A DNA stretch of 64,000 nt from Micromonospora carbonacea (GTDB lineage Bacteria > Actinomycetota > Actinomycetes > Mycobacteriales > Micromonosporaceae). Positions 1 through 8,925 of the stretch are shown one piece after another. Under the pieces are notes generated by a model. It saw only the letters and a list, made by a program, of their open reading frames with translations, did no database searches and was not told the DNA's origin. The stretch's first letter is position 1. Each line of letters starts with the position of its first letter. The stretch lies in NCBI RefSeq assembly GCF_014205165.1, contig NZ_JACHMZ010000001.1, positions 2,812,501 through 2,876,500 of the forward strand. The letters are read 5' to 3'. The position numbers were made by a program, and so were the translations under genes.

Positions 1-1
1 G

Positions 2-1408
2 CGGGACCGCTACGAGGCCCACCACCAGGTCCGGTTCACCGACGAGGCGCTGGTCGCCGCCGCCGAGCTGTCCGACCGGTATGTCACCGACCGGTACCTG
101 CCCGACAAGGCCATCGACCTGATCGACCAGGCCGGGGCCCGGGTGCGGCTGCGCACCCGCACCCCCGCCTCCGACGTGCGGGAGCTGGAGCAGCAGCTCG
201 ACGAGGTGCGCCGGGACAAGGAGCAGGCGGTCGCCGACGAGCAGTACGAGCGGGCGTCGGCCCTGCGCGACCGGCTCGCCGAGCTGGAGGCGCAGATCAG
301 CCGGGCCAAGGGCGACGACGGCAGCGGCTCCCAGGTCCCCGCCGTCGGCCCGCAGGAGATCGCCGAGGTGGTGTCCCGGGCCACCGGCATCCCGGTCGCC
401 CAGCTCACCGAGGAGGAACGCGACCGGCTGCTGCGCCTGGAGGGGCACCTGCACCAGAAGGTCGTCGGCCAGGACGACGCGGTCGGCGCGGTCGCCGAGG
501 CGGTGCGCCGCTCCCGCACCGGGCTGGCCGACCCGAACCGGCCGATGGGCAGCTTCCTCTTCCTCGGCCCCACCGGCGTGGGCAAGACGGAGCTGGGCCG
601 GGCCCTGGCGGAGGCGCTGTTCGGCGAGGCCGACCGGATGATCCGGCTGGACATGAGCGAGTTCCAGGAGCGGCACGCCGTCGCCCGGCTCGTCGGCGCG
701 CCCCCCGGCTACGTCGGCTACGAGGAGGCCGGTCAGCTCACCGAGGCGGTGCGCCGCCGCCCGTACGCGGTGGTGCTGCTCGACGAGATCGAGAAGGCCC
801 ACCCGGACGTGTTCAACATCCTGCTCCAGGTGCTCGACGACGGCCGGCTCACCGACAGCCAGGGCCGGACGGTGAACTTCAAGAACACCGTACTGATCAT
901 GACGAGCAACCTGGGCTCGGAGCTGATCACCGGCAGCCAGCGCGCCGTGGGCTTCGGCGCGGGCGAGCCCGGCACCGAACGGGAGAGCGACGAGCTGCGC
1001 GAGCGGCTGATGCGCCGGCTCCAGGAGAACTTTCGCCCGGAGTTCCTCAACCGCATCGACGAGGTGATCATCTTCCGGCGGCTGGAGCAGCAGCAGCTGC
1101 GCCAGATCACCGAGCTGCTGCTGGAGGAGACCCGCCGTCGCCTGCACGCCCAGGACATCGACGTCGCGTTCACCGTCGCCGGGGTCGACTGGCTCGCTGA
1201 GCACGGCTACCAGCCGGAGTTCGGTGCCCGCCCGCTGCGCCGGGTGATCCAGCGCGAGGTGGACAACCGGCTGTCCCGGATGCTGCTGGAGAGCGCCGTC
1301 TCACCGGGGCAGCGGGTCACCGTGGACGCCCGTGACGGCGCGCTGGCCTTCGAGGTGGGCGCCGGCGACCGGGGCTACACCGCCGCCGCGACGTCCCATC
1401 CCCGGTGA
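2..1408 (+). CDS. clpC: ClpC-type AAA+ unfoldase, C-terminal part (5' truncated by window)
   Basis: Clp/Hsp100 ATPase that unfolds substrates for ClpP or acts as a disaggregase in the cytoplasm. The reading frame is open from base 2, so the gene begins upstream; about 468 residues are present. They cover the end of the first AAA+ module, a UVR-like charged helical segment (near residues 55-100, typical of ClpC), and the complete second AAA+ module with Walker A GPTGVGKT, Walker B VVLLDEIEKAHP, the pore loop GYVGY and the sensor-2 element GARPLRR. The small C-terminal D2 domain ends normally. The UVR segment favours ClpC over ClpB. Two small genes follow at once, the first starting 17 bases after the stop. 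Whether this is the main housekeeping ClpC or a second paralogue cannot be told without the N-terminus. Confidence 0.93.
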   Translation, partial: RDRYEAHHQVRFTDEALVAAAELSDRYVTDRYLPDKAIDLIDQAGARVRLRTRTPASDVRELEQQLDEVRRDKEQAVADEQYERASALRDRLAELEAQISRAKGDDGSGSQVPAVGPQEIAEVVSRATGIPVAQLTEEERDRLLRLEGHLHQKVVGQDDAVGAVAEAVRRSRTGLADPNRPMGSFLFLGPTGVGKTELGRALAEALFGEADRMIRLDMSEFQERHAVARLVGAPPGYVGYEEAGQLTEAVRRRPYAVVLLDEIEKAHPDVFNILLQVLDDGRLTDSQGRTVNFKNTVLIMTSNLGSELITGSQRAVGFGAGEPGTERESDELRERLMRRLQENFRPEFLNRIDEVIIFRRLEQQQLRQITELLLEETRRRLHAQDIDVAFTVAGVDWLAEHGYQPEFGARPLRRVIQREVDNRLSRMLLESAVSPGQRVTVDARDGALAFEVGAGDRGYTAAATSHPR

Positions 1409-1425
1409 GCGGGCGGAGGCCGCAG

Positions 1426-1599
1426 ATGACCGAGCCCGAGGAAGCCGCCGGGGAGACCGGGACCGACCCGGACCGCAGCGAGCCGATCGAGGCGCCGCCG
1501 ACGGCCAACCCCGCGCGGGTGCGGGTGCCGCCGGAGGGCCTGGGTTCCCACACCGGCGACCCGGAGCCGTCCGGGCCGCCGTCCGCAGAGGAGGCGTGA
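1426..1599 (+). CDS. small Pro/Glu-rich hypothetical protein
   Basis: A 57-residue acidic, proline-rich, probably disordered protein with no recognised domain. The ATG at 1426 has a good ribosome binding site (GGAGG at 1415-1419). An alternative GTG at 1405 overlaps the clpC stop. Its TGA overlaps the ATG of the DUF3140 gene (TGATG), so the two are very likely co-translated, probably with clpC. No function can be assigned. Confidence 0.5.
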   Translation: MTEPEEAAGETGTDPDRSEPIEAPPTANPARVRVPPEGLGSHTGDPEPSGPPSAEEA

Positions 1600-1949
1600 T
1601 GGTACGCGAGGCGCGACTCGATCCCGAGGTCGAAGTGCTCTGGGAGGACTTCCACGCCGAGGTGAACGTCACCTCCGAGCAACTGCGTAGTTGGCTGCTC
1701 ACCCGTGGCTCGGGCACGGAGTCGTTCGGGGCGGGCCCCGACCTCGACCTGCCCGAGCCGGGCCGGCAGATCCTGGCCGTGCTGCGCAAGCGCAAGGTCG
1801 ACCTGACCCGCGACGACATCGAGGTGATGCGGGAGGCGGTCGACCGGATCCGGTCGCTGACCGCCGCCCGCCCGGCCGACGGCGTCGCCGACGACGAGTG
1901 GCGGCGCGCCCTGCTGGACCTGGGCCACGACGCCCTCGTCGAACGCTGA
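1599..1949 (+). CDS. DUF3140 family protein
   Basis: A 116-residue soluble protein matching the DUF3140 pattern as I know it: N-terminal VLWEDFHAEVNVT, a middle segment with GRQILAVLRKRK, then a helical DDIEVMREAVDRI. The family is small, actinobacterial and of unknown function. The start overlaps the stop of the preceding small ORF, and GAGGAGG lies upstream, which fixes the ATG at 1599. It forms the end of a clpC-led gene group and is followed by a strong hairpin at 2001-2028. Confidence 0.8.
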   Translation: MVREARLDPEVEVLWEDFHAEVNVTSEQLRSWLLTRGSGTESFGAGPDLDLPEPGRQILAVLRKRKVDLTRDDIEVMREAVDRIRSLTAARPADGVADDEWRRALLDLGHDALVER

Positions 1950-2000
1950 CCGCCCGTCGTCGGCGCGCCGGGCCCGCGCGCGACGGACCCGACCGGCGAG

Positions 2001-2028
2001 GCCCCGCCGCCGGCACCGGCGGCGGGGC
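2001..2028. terminator. GC hairpin between convergent genes
   Basis: Perfect inverted repeat with arms GCCCCGCCGCCGG (2001-2013) and CCGGCGGCGGGGC (2016-2028) between the end of the DUF3140 gene and the end of the minus-strand gene at 2047. No T-tract, as usual in high-GC actinobacteria. Could serve both genes. Confidence 0.6.
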
Positions 2029-2046
2029 TGCCTCGCCCGGTCGGGC

Positions 2047-2283
2047 TCACTCCGATTCCAGGCTGCCGATCTGTAGGCCGACGGCGTCGGCGGCGGCCTG
2101 GCGTTCCCCGCGCGCCCGCTCCTCCCGGCTGAGCAGGGTGGCGTACTCGGTCACGTCGGCGGGGCCGGGGACCTCGGGCAGGCGGCGCAGGAACGCCTCC
2201 ACGTCCCGGGCGGCGGCGCTGTGGGCGGCGGCCGCCCCGCGCAGGGTCTCCCGGTCGTCGGCGGTCGGCTGGGCATCGGTCAT
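2047..2283 (-). CDS. small conserved-looking hypothetical protein
   Basis: A 78-residue protein, mostly helical and charged, beginning MTDAQPTADDRETL, with no domain I recognise. It lies 19 bases downstream of the LysR gene stop on the same strand, so it may be co-transcribed with the regulator. The codon pattern (GC-rich third positions) supports real coding. Function unknown. Confidence 0.5.
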   Translation of the reverse strand: MTDAQPTADDRETLRGAAAAHSAAARDVEAFLRRLPEVPGPADVTEYATLLSREERARGERQAAADAVGLQIGSLESE

Positions 2284-2302
2284 GGGCCCGTGATACCCAC
2301 CG

Positions 2303-3316
2303 TCAGGCGGTTCGCACCCCGGAACCGGCGTCCCCGGTCAGCGGCCCGGCCGGGGCCGACCGGCGTACCCCGAAGTCGGGGTGCCGCAGCAGCCAGGCCA
2401 GGTAGTCGGGGTGCGTGGCGAGCGAGTCGTCGTAGACGGCCACCGCCGCCTCCAGCACCTCCTCGGCGAAGCTCGCGCCTGCCGATTCCGGGTGCCAGCC
2501 CAGCAGCAGCCGCCAGCGCAGCGGCGCACCGGCCAGCCGGCGGGTCACCAGGCCGGGCACCGGGCGGAAGGTGGCCTGGCACAGGGCCACCGCCGCGCCG
2601 GCCTCCACCAGGTCGATGCAGCCGCGCACGTCGGCCTCGTACACCTTGCGGGGGGTGAAGCCGGCGCGGGCGCAGGCGGCGGCGAAGCAGTCGCCGAAGC
2701 AGCCGTCGCCCGGCGCGGCGACCCACTGCTCGGCGCGCAGGTCCACCAGCCGCACCTCGTCGTGGTCGGACAGCGGGTGCTGCTCGGGCAGCAGCACCTG
2801 CACCGGCTCCAGCGCCACCTCCCGCCAGGTCAGCCCGTACCCGGCCGGCGGGACGGCGTCGCCGCAGACCCCGACCAGCGCGTAGTCCAACCGGCCGCCG
2901 CCGACGAGCTGGGCCAGCTCGTCGGCGGACCAGGAGGCGTACGTGGTGATCTGGGCCTGTGGGTGCGCGGCGGCGAGCCGGTGCACCAGCCGGCCGAGGA
3001 TGGGGCTGTTCACCCCGCCGAAGCGGTACCGGGCGGGGGACGGGCCCGCGCCGGCCAGCCGGGCCGCCTCGTCCTGGAGGCCCTGCATGGCCGGCAGCAG
3101 CACCCGGGCCCGGGCCAGCACCAGCTCGCCGAGCGCGGTGGGCCGGGCGCCCCGCCGGTCCCGCTCGAACAGCGGCCCGCCGAGCGCCCGCTCGATGCGT
3201 TGGAGCTGGGCGGTCAGCGCCGGCTGGGCCAGGCCGAGCGTCGACGCCGCCTTCGTCACGCTCCCTGTCTCCGCGATGGCGCAGACCACCCGCAGGTGTC
3301 TCAGCTCCAGATTCAT
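2303..3316 (-). CDS. LysR family transcriptional regulator
   Basis: A 337-residue LTTR. The N-terminal winged helix-turn-helix (residues 3-62; LRHLRVVCAIAETGSVTKAA, then LGLAQPALTAQLQRIE) is followed by the periplasmic-binding-protein-like co-inducer domain (about 90-300). The C-terminus extends about 30 residues past the usual LTTR length. The ATG at 3316 sits inside an ATAC-N7-GTAT palindrome, the classical LTTR box, which suggests autoregulation. No divergently transcribed target gene lies next to it: the next upstream gene runs the same way and encodes a hemerythrin-like protein. Ligand and regulon are unknown. Confidence 0.9.
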   Translation of the reverse strand: MNLELRHLRVVCAIAETGSVTKAASTLGLAQPALTAQLQRIERALGGPLFERDRRGARPTALGELVLARARVLLPAMQGLQDEAARLAGAGPSPARYRFGGVNSPILGRLVHRLAAAHPQAQITTYASWSADELAQLVGGGRLDYALVGVCGDAVPPAGYGLTWREVALEPVQVLLPEQHPLSDHDEVRLVDLRAEQWVAAPGDGCFGDCFAAACARAGFTPRKVYEADVRGCIDLVEAGAAVALCQATFRPVPGLVTRRLAGAPLRWRLLLGWHPESAGASFAEEVLEAAVAVYDDSLATHPDYLAWLLRHPDFGVRRSAPAGPLTGDAGSGVRTA

Positions 3317-3330
3317 ACGGTGACGGTATG
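3314..3330. promoter_or_regulatory. LTTR-box palindrome over the lysR start codon
   Basis: CATAC-GGTGACG-GTATG contains ATAC-N7-GTAT and fits the T-N11-A LysR consensus exactly. It covers the start codon of the minus-strand LysR gene, where a bound regulator would block initiation. Confidence 0.6.
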
Positions 3331-3390
3331 ACCACGGAAGGATCGATGGAAGGGTCCTAGCGGATAGGAGTTGACCGATGTCCGATGGTG

Positions 3391-3441
3391 ACCGCCCGGT
3401 ATCCGGTCGGTGACACCGTGGTAACCGTCCGGTATTCGGTC
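3391..3441. repeat. 18-bp direct repeat pair upstream of lysR
   Basis: ACCGCCCGGTATCCGGTC (3391-3408) and ACCGTCCGGTATTCGGTC (3424-3441) match at 16 of 18 positions with 33-bp periodicity, close to three helical turns. The second copy overlaps the last codons of the hemerythrin gene. Likely operator half-sites for the LysR protein or another dimeric regulator; this is inference. Confidence 0.5.
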
Positions 3442-4054
3442 ATTCTCCGGGTGGAAGCAGGTCCGACGCGTGCGTCGGCCGGCCCGTCACCGCGTCGCGG
3501 ACCTTGTCCACCACCCCCACGGCCGGCTCGACGATCCGGTTCCACGGCGGGCTCGCCGGCATCCCCGGATGCGGCCGGGTCGGCGCGGCCTCCTCGGCGA
3601 TCTCCCACCGGTTGCCCAGCCGGATCAGCTCGGCGGGGGTGGCCACCTCGCGCAGCGCCGCCAGCAGCGCCGCCGTCGCGGCGACGTGCCGGCGCAACCG
3701 GTCGGCCACGTCGGCCAGCGCCGGATCCGCCGGCCCGGTCAGCGCCTTGAGGGCTGCCGACAACTCGACCGCCGCCCCGACCTCCCGGTCGACCGCCGCG
3801 CCCGCCCCGGGCACGGCCGCCCGGACGGCGGGGAAGAGGTACTGCTCCTCCGCCGACAGGTGCCGCGACACCACGGCGGTCAGCACCTCCACCACCTTGC
3901 CGGGCGGCTGCGCCGCGGCGTCCGGGCCGGTGACCCGGTCGGCCAGGTCGAGCAACTCCCGGTGCTCGCGGTCGACGAGGTCGACCAGGCTCGGCCCGCC
4001 GGGCCGGTAGCCCTCCCCGGGCACGGGCGGCAGCGGCGGCAGGGGAACGGTCAT
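3440..4054 (-). CDS. hemerythrin-like HHE domain protein
   Basis: A 204-residue protein with an all-helical HHE cation-binding domain. Candidate iron ligands are in EHRELLDLAD (near residue 31), RHLSAEEQYLFP (near 66) and LRRHVAATAALL (near 142). Such proteins bind a di-iron centre and sense or store oxygen or oxidative species, or act in iron homeostasis. The C-terminal 60 residues are proline-rich and less structured. It reads toward the LysR gene across a 123-bp gap that holds the direct repeats, so its own transcript may run into the regulator. Confidence 0.8.
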   Translation of the reverse strand: MTVPLPPLPPVPGEGYRPGGPSLVDLVDREHRELLDLADRVTGPDAAAQPPGKVVEVLTAVVSRHLSAEEQYLFPAVRAAVPGAGAAVDREVGAAVELSAALKALTGPADPALADVADRLRRHVAATAALLAALREVATPAELIRLGNRWEIAEEAAPTRPHPGMPASPPWNRIVEPAVGVVDKVRDAVTGRPTHASDLLPPGE

Positions 4055-4281
4055 GGTGCCCTCCTCGGGCGGGCGGGCGCGCGCTGCGGGAAGGAGGCGG
4101 CCCGGTGAGCGGTGCGGGACGGCAGCGGCGGTACCCAGACCACGTCCCGGCGAAACGACGCGCCCGCGCGGCGGGTCAGGGGCGGCGGGTCAGGGCGGCC
4201 GGGCCGGCGGTGGGGCGGCCCGGCCGGGGAGCCGCCCGGCCGGGCGCGCTGCCCGTGCGACCCGGCTGGTATGAAGAACCG

Positions 4282-5610
4282 ATGACGAGCGACGCCGCCT
4301 CCGCCCCGCCCGACCCCACCGCCGAGGTCGTCGACCTCTGCCGCGACCTGCTGCGCATCGACACCACCAACACCGGGGACAACGCCACCAGCGCGGGCGA
4401 GCGCGTCGCCGCGGAGTACGTCGCGGAGAAGCTCGCCGAGGTGGGCGTCGAGTCCCGCATCCACGAGTCCGCCCCCGGCCGGGCCAGCCTCGTCGCCCGC
4501 ATCCCCGGCGCCGACCCCGGCCGGGACGCGCTGCTCGTCCACGGCCACCTCGACGTCGTCCCCGCCGACGCCGACGAGTGGTCGGTGCACCCGTTCTCCG
4601 GGGAGCTGCGCGACGGCTACCTGTGGGGCCGGGGCGCGATCGACATGAAGGACTTCGACGCCATGGTGCTCGCCGTGGTGCGGAACTGGCAACGCACCGG
4701 CGTCCGGCCCGCCCGCGACATCGTCCTGGCGTTCACCGCCGACGAGGAGGCCGGCAGCGACTACGGGGCGCACCACCTCGTCCAGCACCACCGCGACGCC
4801 TTCGACGGCTGCACCGAGGCCATCGGCGAGGTCGGCGGCTTCTCCTACACCGTCGACGCGTCGCAGCGGCTCTACCTCATCGAGACCGCCGAGAAGGGCA
4901 TCGACTGGCTGCGGCTGCACGCCAAGGGCCGCCCCGGCCACGGCTCGATGGTGCACGACGACAACGCCGTCACCGCGCTCGCCGAGGCCGTCGCCCGCAT
5001 CGGCCGGCACCGCTTCCCCGTGGTCGTCACCGACACCGTGCGGGCCTTCCTGGAGGAGGTCTCCGACCTGCTCGGCGTCGAACTCGACCCCGAGGACCCG
5101 GAGGCGGCCATCGCCAAGCTCGGCCCCATCGCCAACATCATCGGCGCGACCATCCGCAACACCGCCAACCCGACCCGGCTCGCCGCCGGCTACAAGGACA
5201 ACGTCATTCCCGGCCGGGCCACCGCCACCATCGACTGCCGCAGCCTGCCCGGCCAGTCCGAGCTCCTCGAACAGCAACTGCGCGAGCTGGTCGGCCCCGA
5301 CATCGCCATCGAGTACATCCACCGCCAGCCCGCCCTGGAGACCACCTTCGACGGCGACCTCGTCGAGGCCATGTCGGCGGCGCTGCGGGCGGAGGACCCG
5401 GGCGCCCGGCCCGTGCCCTACATGCTCTCCGGCGGCACCGACGCCAAGGCGTTCTCGCAGCTCGGCATCCGCTGCTTCGGCTTCGCCCCGCTGCGGCTGC
5501 CGCCCGACCTCAACTTCTCCGGCCTGTTCCATGGCATCGACGAGCGGGTGCCGGTGGACGGACTACAGTTCGGCGTGCGGGTTCTCGACCGCTTCCTCCG
5601 GAATTGCTGA
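4282..5610 (+). CDS. M20 family metallopeptidase
   Basis: A 442-residue zinc hydrolase of the M20/ArgE/DapE/CPG2 superfamily, probably a dipeptidase or amidohydrolase in the cytoplasm. Visible metal and catalytic motifs are HGHLDVVP, WGRGAIDMKD (shared Asp ligand), TADEEAGSDYGA (general base Glu and ligand Glu) and a C-terminal SGGTDAKAF, with the His ligand in LFHGIDE. The dimerisation/lid domain lies near residues 200-310. The frame is open further upstream, but the ATG at 4282 gives the family N-terminus. The exact substrate cannot be read from sequence. The His-tailed protein and DUF5703 gene downstream are known companions of this peptidase in other actinobacteria. Confidence 0.9.
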   Translation: MTSDAASAPPDPTAEVVDLCRDLLRIDTTNTGDNATSAGERVAAEYVAEKLAEVGVESRIHESAPGRASLVARIPGADPGRDALLVHGHLDVVPADADEWSVHPFSGELRDGYLWGRGAIDMKDFDAMVLAVVRNWQRTGVRPARDIVLAFTADEEAGSDYGAHHLVQHHRDAFDGCTEAIGEVGGFSYTVDASQRLYLIETAEKGIDWLRLHAKGRPGHGSMVHDDNAVTALAEAVARIGRHRFPVVVTDTVRAFLEEVSDLLGVELDPEDPEAAIAKLGPIANIIGATIRNTANPTRLAAGYKDNVIPGRATATIDCRSLPGQSELLEQQLRELVGPDIAIEYIHRQPALETTFDGDLVEAMSAALRAEDPGARPVPYMLSGGTDAKAFSQLGIRCFGFAPLRLPPDLNFSGLFHGIDERVPVDGLQFGVRVLDRFLRNC

Positions 5611-5670
5611 CCGTGTCCGCCGCCCCATCCCGCCCGGCACGGATCGTCCCCCATCGCGAAGGGAACGCAC

Positions 5671-6351
5671 ATGACCGACCAGCACGGTGAGCTGGACGCC
5701 GCCCTGGAGCGGGTGATCGACGCCGCCCGCCACCACCTGGCCGCCGTCCGCGCCGCACAGGGCCGCATCGACGACGACGACGTCTGGCAGGCGTACGTCG
5801 CCCTGAACAACGCCTCGTTCGCCTACGACGAGCAGCTGCTCGACGCGTTCGGCGAGGTCACGCCGTGGGACGTCGAGTCCATCGACCCCGACGAGGCCGA
5901 CGAGCGCTTCGGCGCGGCCGACGGCGTCGAGGCGACCGACCCGCACCCCCGGGTCATCTCGGTGCGTCAGCGCCGCGACTACCGGGTGCCCAGCGTCGCC
6001 GCGCTGATCCGGGCCGCCGAGGCAGCCCGCCGCGAGGGCACCCCCGAGGAGGACGAGCCCGCCCCCGTCGAGGGCGTCGGCGAGGCGGTGCTGGAGCTGC
6101 TCCAGAGCGGCGACGGATCGCTGTCCGCGCTGGACGTGCCGGAGCTGGAACCGCTCGACGGGGTGGTGATGGTCAGCGAGGTCGGCACCCCCGTCGACCT
6201 GGAGTCCTTCGACGACGACGACCCGGTCGGCCCGTTCCAGCCGGCCGCCGACGACCGCCTCGTGGGCCGCCTCGACGAGCACCCGTTCCTCGACCCGGCC
6301 GACGAGGAGCACGACCACGCGGGCCACGACCACGCGGGGCACCGCCACTAG
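5671..6351 (+). CDS. acidic hypothetical protein with histidine-rich C-terminus
   Basis: A 226-residue, strongly acidic protein conserved next to M20 peptidase genes in actinobacteria, without an assigned function. The N-terminal 60 residues are helical, the centre is rich in Pro, Asp and Glu, and the end is a metal-binding-like tail (EEHDHAGHDHAGHRH). The tail suggests binding of Zn, Ni or Cu; a metal-donor role for the adjacent zinc peptidase is speculation. It starts 60 bases after the peptidase stop, with GAAGGGAAC upstream. Confidence 0.65.
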   Translation: MTDQHGELDAALERVIDAARHHLAAVRAAQGRIDDDDVWQAYVALNNASFAYDEQLLDAFGEVTPWDVESIDPDEADERFGAADGVEATDPHPRVISVRQRRDYRVPSVAALIRAAEAARREGTPEEDEPAPVEGVGEAVLELLQSGDGSLSALDVPELEPLDGVVMVSEVGTPVDLESFDDDDPVGPFQPAADDRLVGRLDEHPFLDPADEEHDHAGHDHAGHRH

Positions 6352-6359
6352 GCCGGGCT

Positions 6360-6397
6360 CGTCCCGGGGCCCGGCCCGCCGGCCGCGCCCCGGGACG
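6360..6397. terminator. hairpin between convergent genes
   Basis: Inverted repeat CGTCCCGGGGC (6360-6370) and GCCCCGGGACG (6387-6397), 11 bp perfect, between the His-tailed gene and the minus-strand DUF5703 gene. Confidence 0.5.
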
Positions 6398-6418
6398 GCG
6401 GGCGCGGCGCGCCCCGGG

Positions 6419-6619
6419 TCAGTACGACAGGCCGGGCTGCGGCTGGCTGACCACGCGGCGACGCAGCACCACCTGCCGCGTGCCGTCCCGGTACAACCGC
6501 ACCCGGGCCAGCTCCCACCCGGAGAACTCGGCCTGGATCGCCAACTGCGCCGCGGCGGTCAGCCGGTCGACGTTCGAGGGCAGCCGCAGCGGCGCGTATT
6601 CGTAGTCCATGCGTTCCAT
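6419..6619 (-). CDS. DUF5703 family protein
   Basis: A 66-residue protein with the DUF5703 pattern: MDYEYAPLRLP, then FSGWELARVRLYRDGTR and a basic VVLRRRVV strand. Small actinobacterial family of unknown role, usually next to M20 peptidase and aldo/keto reductase genes, as here. A second in-frame ATG at 6610 (MDYEY) is equally plausible as start. Confidence 0.8.
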   Translation of the reverse strand: MERMDYEYAPLRLPSNVDRLTAAAQLAIQAEFSGWELARVRLYRDGTRQVVLRRRVVSQPQPGLSY

Positions 6620-6719
6620 GCTGCCCAGCCCGGCGGCCGTCCGCCACCCCGCCCGGCCCGTCCCGCCAGCCCGGCCCGCCCTGCCCGGCCCGTCGCGCCC
6701 CGGGCCCGGCCGGGCCCGC

Positions 6720-7691
6720 TCAGCCGTCCCGTTCGGGATAGCCCACCGGCACCGCCGACACGTCGTCGAGCGCGACGATGATCTCCGCCGGCAGCGTCAT
6801 CCGCTCCACCTGGAGCGCGCCCAGCAACTGCCCGACCGTCCGCGCGCCCAGGATCGGCGCCGTCACGCCCGGCCGGTCCCGGATCCACGCGAGCGCCACC
6901 TCCAGCGGCGACACGCCCAGCCCCCCGGCCGCCGTGGCCACCGCCTCCACGATGCTGGAGCAGCGTGGCTCCAGATACGTCGCCACGAACGGCTCGAAGT
7001 GCGGCGACGCGGCCCGCGAGTCCGCCGGCCGGCCGTGCCGGTACTTGCCGGTGAGCACTCCCCGGCCCAGCGGCGACCAGGGCAGCACCCCCAGCCCCAG
7101 GGCCGCGCACGCCGGCAGCACCTCCCGCTCGACGCCCCGCTCCAGCAGCGAATACTCCACCTGGGCGGCCACCACCGGGGCCCGCCCCGGCCAGGCCGCC
7201 TGCCAGGCCGCCGCCCGCGCCGTCTGCCAGCCCGAGAAGTTCGACACCCCGACGTAGCGGACCCGGCCACTGGCCACCGCGTGATCCAACGCCGCGAGGG
7301 TCTCCTCCAGGGGCGTGTCCGGGTCGTACCCGTGGACCTGCCACAGGTCGACGTGGTCCGTGCCGAGCCGGCGCAGCGAGGCGTCCAGGGTCCGCAGCAG
7401 GTGGCCCCGGGAGCCGTCCCGGCGTCGGCCGCTGCCCGGCCGCAGCCCCGCCTTCGTCGCGATCAGCAGCTCGTCGCGGGGGACCAGGCTGCCCAGCAGC
7501 GACCCGATGACCGACTCCGCGTCACCGTCGCCGTACACGTCGGCGGTGTCCACCAGGTTGCCGCCCGCGTCGAGAAAGCTCTTCAGCTGGGCGGCCGCGT
7601 CGTCGGCGTCGGTGTCCCGGCCCCAGGTCATGGTGCCGAGCGCGAGCCGGGAAACCGCCAGCCCGCTTCGGCCGAGCGGTCGCTGTTGCAT
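6720..7691 (-). CDS. aldo/keto reductase
   Basis: A 323-residue NADPH-dependent (beta/alpha)8 oxidoreductase. The catalytic tetrad is visible as Asp48 and Tyr53 in NLVDTADVYG, Lys80 in LLIATKAG, and His in DLWQVHGYDP. The NADPH-binding strand with VSNFSGWQ and SPLGRGVLTGKY is intact. It resembles the AKR11/13-like YajO/tas group that reduces aldehydes and ketones in the cytosol; the substrate is unknown. It reads toward DUF5703 with a 100-bp gap. A 181-bp divergent region separates it from the F420-dependent oxidoreductase. Confidence 0.92.
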   Translation of the reverse strand: MQQRPLGRSGLAVSRLALGTMTWGRDTDADDAAAQLKSFLDAGGNLVDTADVYGDGDAESVIGSLLGSLVPRDELLIATKAGLRPGSGRRRDGSRGHLLRTLDASLRRLGTDHVDLWQVHGYDPDTPLEETLAALDHAVASGRVRYVGVSNFSGWQTARAAAWQAAWPGRAPVVAAQVEYSLLERGVEREVLPACAALGLGVLPWSPLGRGVLTGKYRHGRPADSRAASPHFEPFVATYLEPRCSSIVEAVATAAGGLGVSPLEVALAWIRDRPGVTAPILGARTVGQLLGALQVERMTLPAEIIVALDDVSAVPVGYPERDG

Positions 7692-7872
7692 GGGTGAACC
7701 TTATTTCGAACCCGCCGCCACGGATATCCTCGCTCCCGTCAAGTTCCTGCTCGCCCTCCGGGCGACACCCACCCCCGGCCGCGCGGCGCGTTCGGGGTGA
7801 GCCGGTGATCGGCCGGGCCGCCCGCATTGCGTAACCTGATGCGACCTGTGGTGCGCCGATGGGGGAGGACCA

Positions 7873-8925
7873 GTGCGACTCGGGCTCAGTCTCGGATACC
7901 AGACGGCGTGGAGCACACCCGCCGACCACCTGGCGCTCGCCCAGGAGGCCGACCGGCTCGGCTACTCGGTGGTGTGGGCGGCGGAGGCGTACGGCTCCGA
8001 CTCGCCGAGCATGCTGGCCTGGATCGCCGGCCAGACCGAACGGATCGACATCGGCAGCGCGGTGATGCAGATCCCCGCCCGGACCCCGGCCATGACCGCC
8101 ATGACGGCGGCGACCATCGACGCCCTCTCCGGCGGCCGGTTCCGGCTCGGCCTGGGCGTCTCCGGCCCCCAGGTCTCCGAGGGCTGGCACGGGGTGCGCT
8201 TCGCCAAGCCCCTCGCCCGCACCCGCGAGTACGTCGACATCGTCAAGCTCGCCGTCGCCCGCAAGGAGGTCGCGTACGACGGCGAGTTCTACACCCTGCC
8301 GCTGCCCGACGGCCCCGGCAAGGCGCTGCGACTGGGCTTCCACCCGCCGCGCGAGCAGGTCCCGATCTACCTCGCCGCCGTCGGCCCGAAGAACCTGGAG
8401 CTGGCCGGCGAGATCGCCGACGGCTGGCTGGCCGTCTTCTACGCCCCCGAGTTCGCCGACGAGCAGCTCGCCGCCGTGGCCGCCGGGCGGGCGAAGGCCG
8501 GCAAGGAGCTGGCCGGCTTCGACGTCGTGCCGTCGGTGCCGGTGGTCGTCGGCGACGACGTCGCCACCTGCGCCGAGCTGGTCCGCTGGTACGCGGCCCT
8601 CTACGTCGGCGGGATGGGCAGCCGGCAGCAGAACTTCTACAACCAGCTCGCCACCCGGATGGGCTACGGCGACGCCGCCCGCGAGGTGCAGGACCTCTAC
8701 CTGGCCAAGCGGCAGCGCGACGCGGCCGCCGCCGTGCCGATGGAGTTCATCGACCGCACCTCGCTGCTCGGCCCCAAGGAGCGCATCGCCGAGCGGCTGC
8801 GCGAGTACGCCGCCGCCGGCGTCACCACCCTGTCGGTGACCCTCTTCGTCGCCGACCGCGACAGCGGCGTGCAGACGCTGCGCACCGTCGCCGAGGCCCT
8901 CGAGATGTCCGGGGTCGGCGAGTGA
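7873..8925 (+). CDS. LLM class F420-dependent oxidoreductase
   Basis: A 350-residue luciferase-like monooxygenase-fold protein of the Rv3520c-like F420 subgroup. It has the N-terminal [10 protein letters not shown] strand, AEAYGSDS, and the [22 protein letters not shown] segment typical of F420-binding members. It should transfer hydride between coenzyme F420 and an unknown organic substrate. The GTG at 7873 is preceded by GGGGGAGG. Its stop overlaps the uppP GTG (GTGA), so the two are translationally coupled. Confidence 0.9.
   Translation: MRLGLSLGYQTAWSTPADHLALAQEADRLGYSVVWAAEAYGSDSPSMLAWIAGQTERIDIGSAVMQIPARTPAMTAMTAATIDALSGGRFRLGLGVSGPQVSEGWHGVRFAKPLARTREYVDIVKLAVARKEVAYDGEFYTLPLPDGPGKALRLGFHPPREQVPIYLAAVGPKNLELAGEIADGWLAVFYAPEFADEQLAAVAAGRAKAGKELAGFDVVPSVPVVVGDDVATCAELVRWYAALYVGGMGSRQQNFYNQLATRMGYGDAAREVQDLYLAKRQRDAAAAVPMEFIDRTSLLGPKERIAERLREYAAAGVTTLSVTLFVADRDSGVQTLRTVAEALEMSGVGE

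Noticed and set aside
3328..3360. Ten-codon ORF divergent from lysR
   Set aside because: Too short, no ribosome binding site, and overlaps the operator palindrome.
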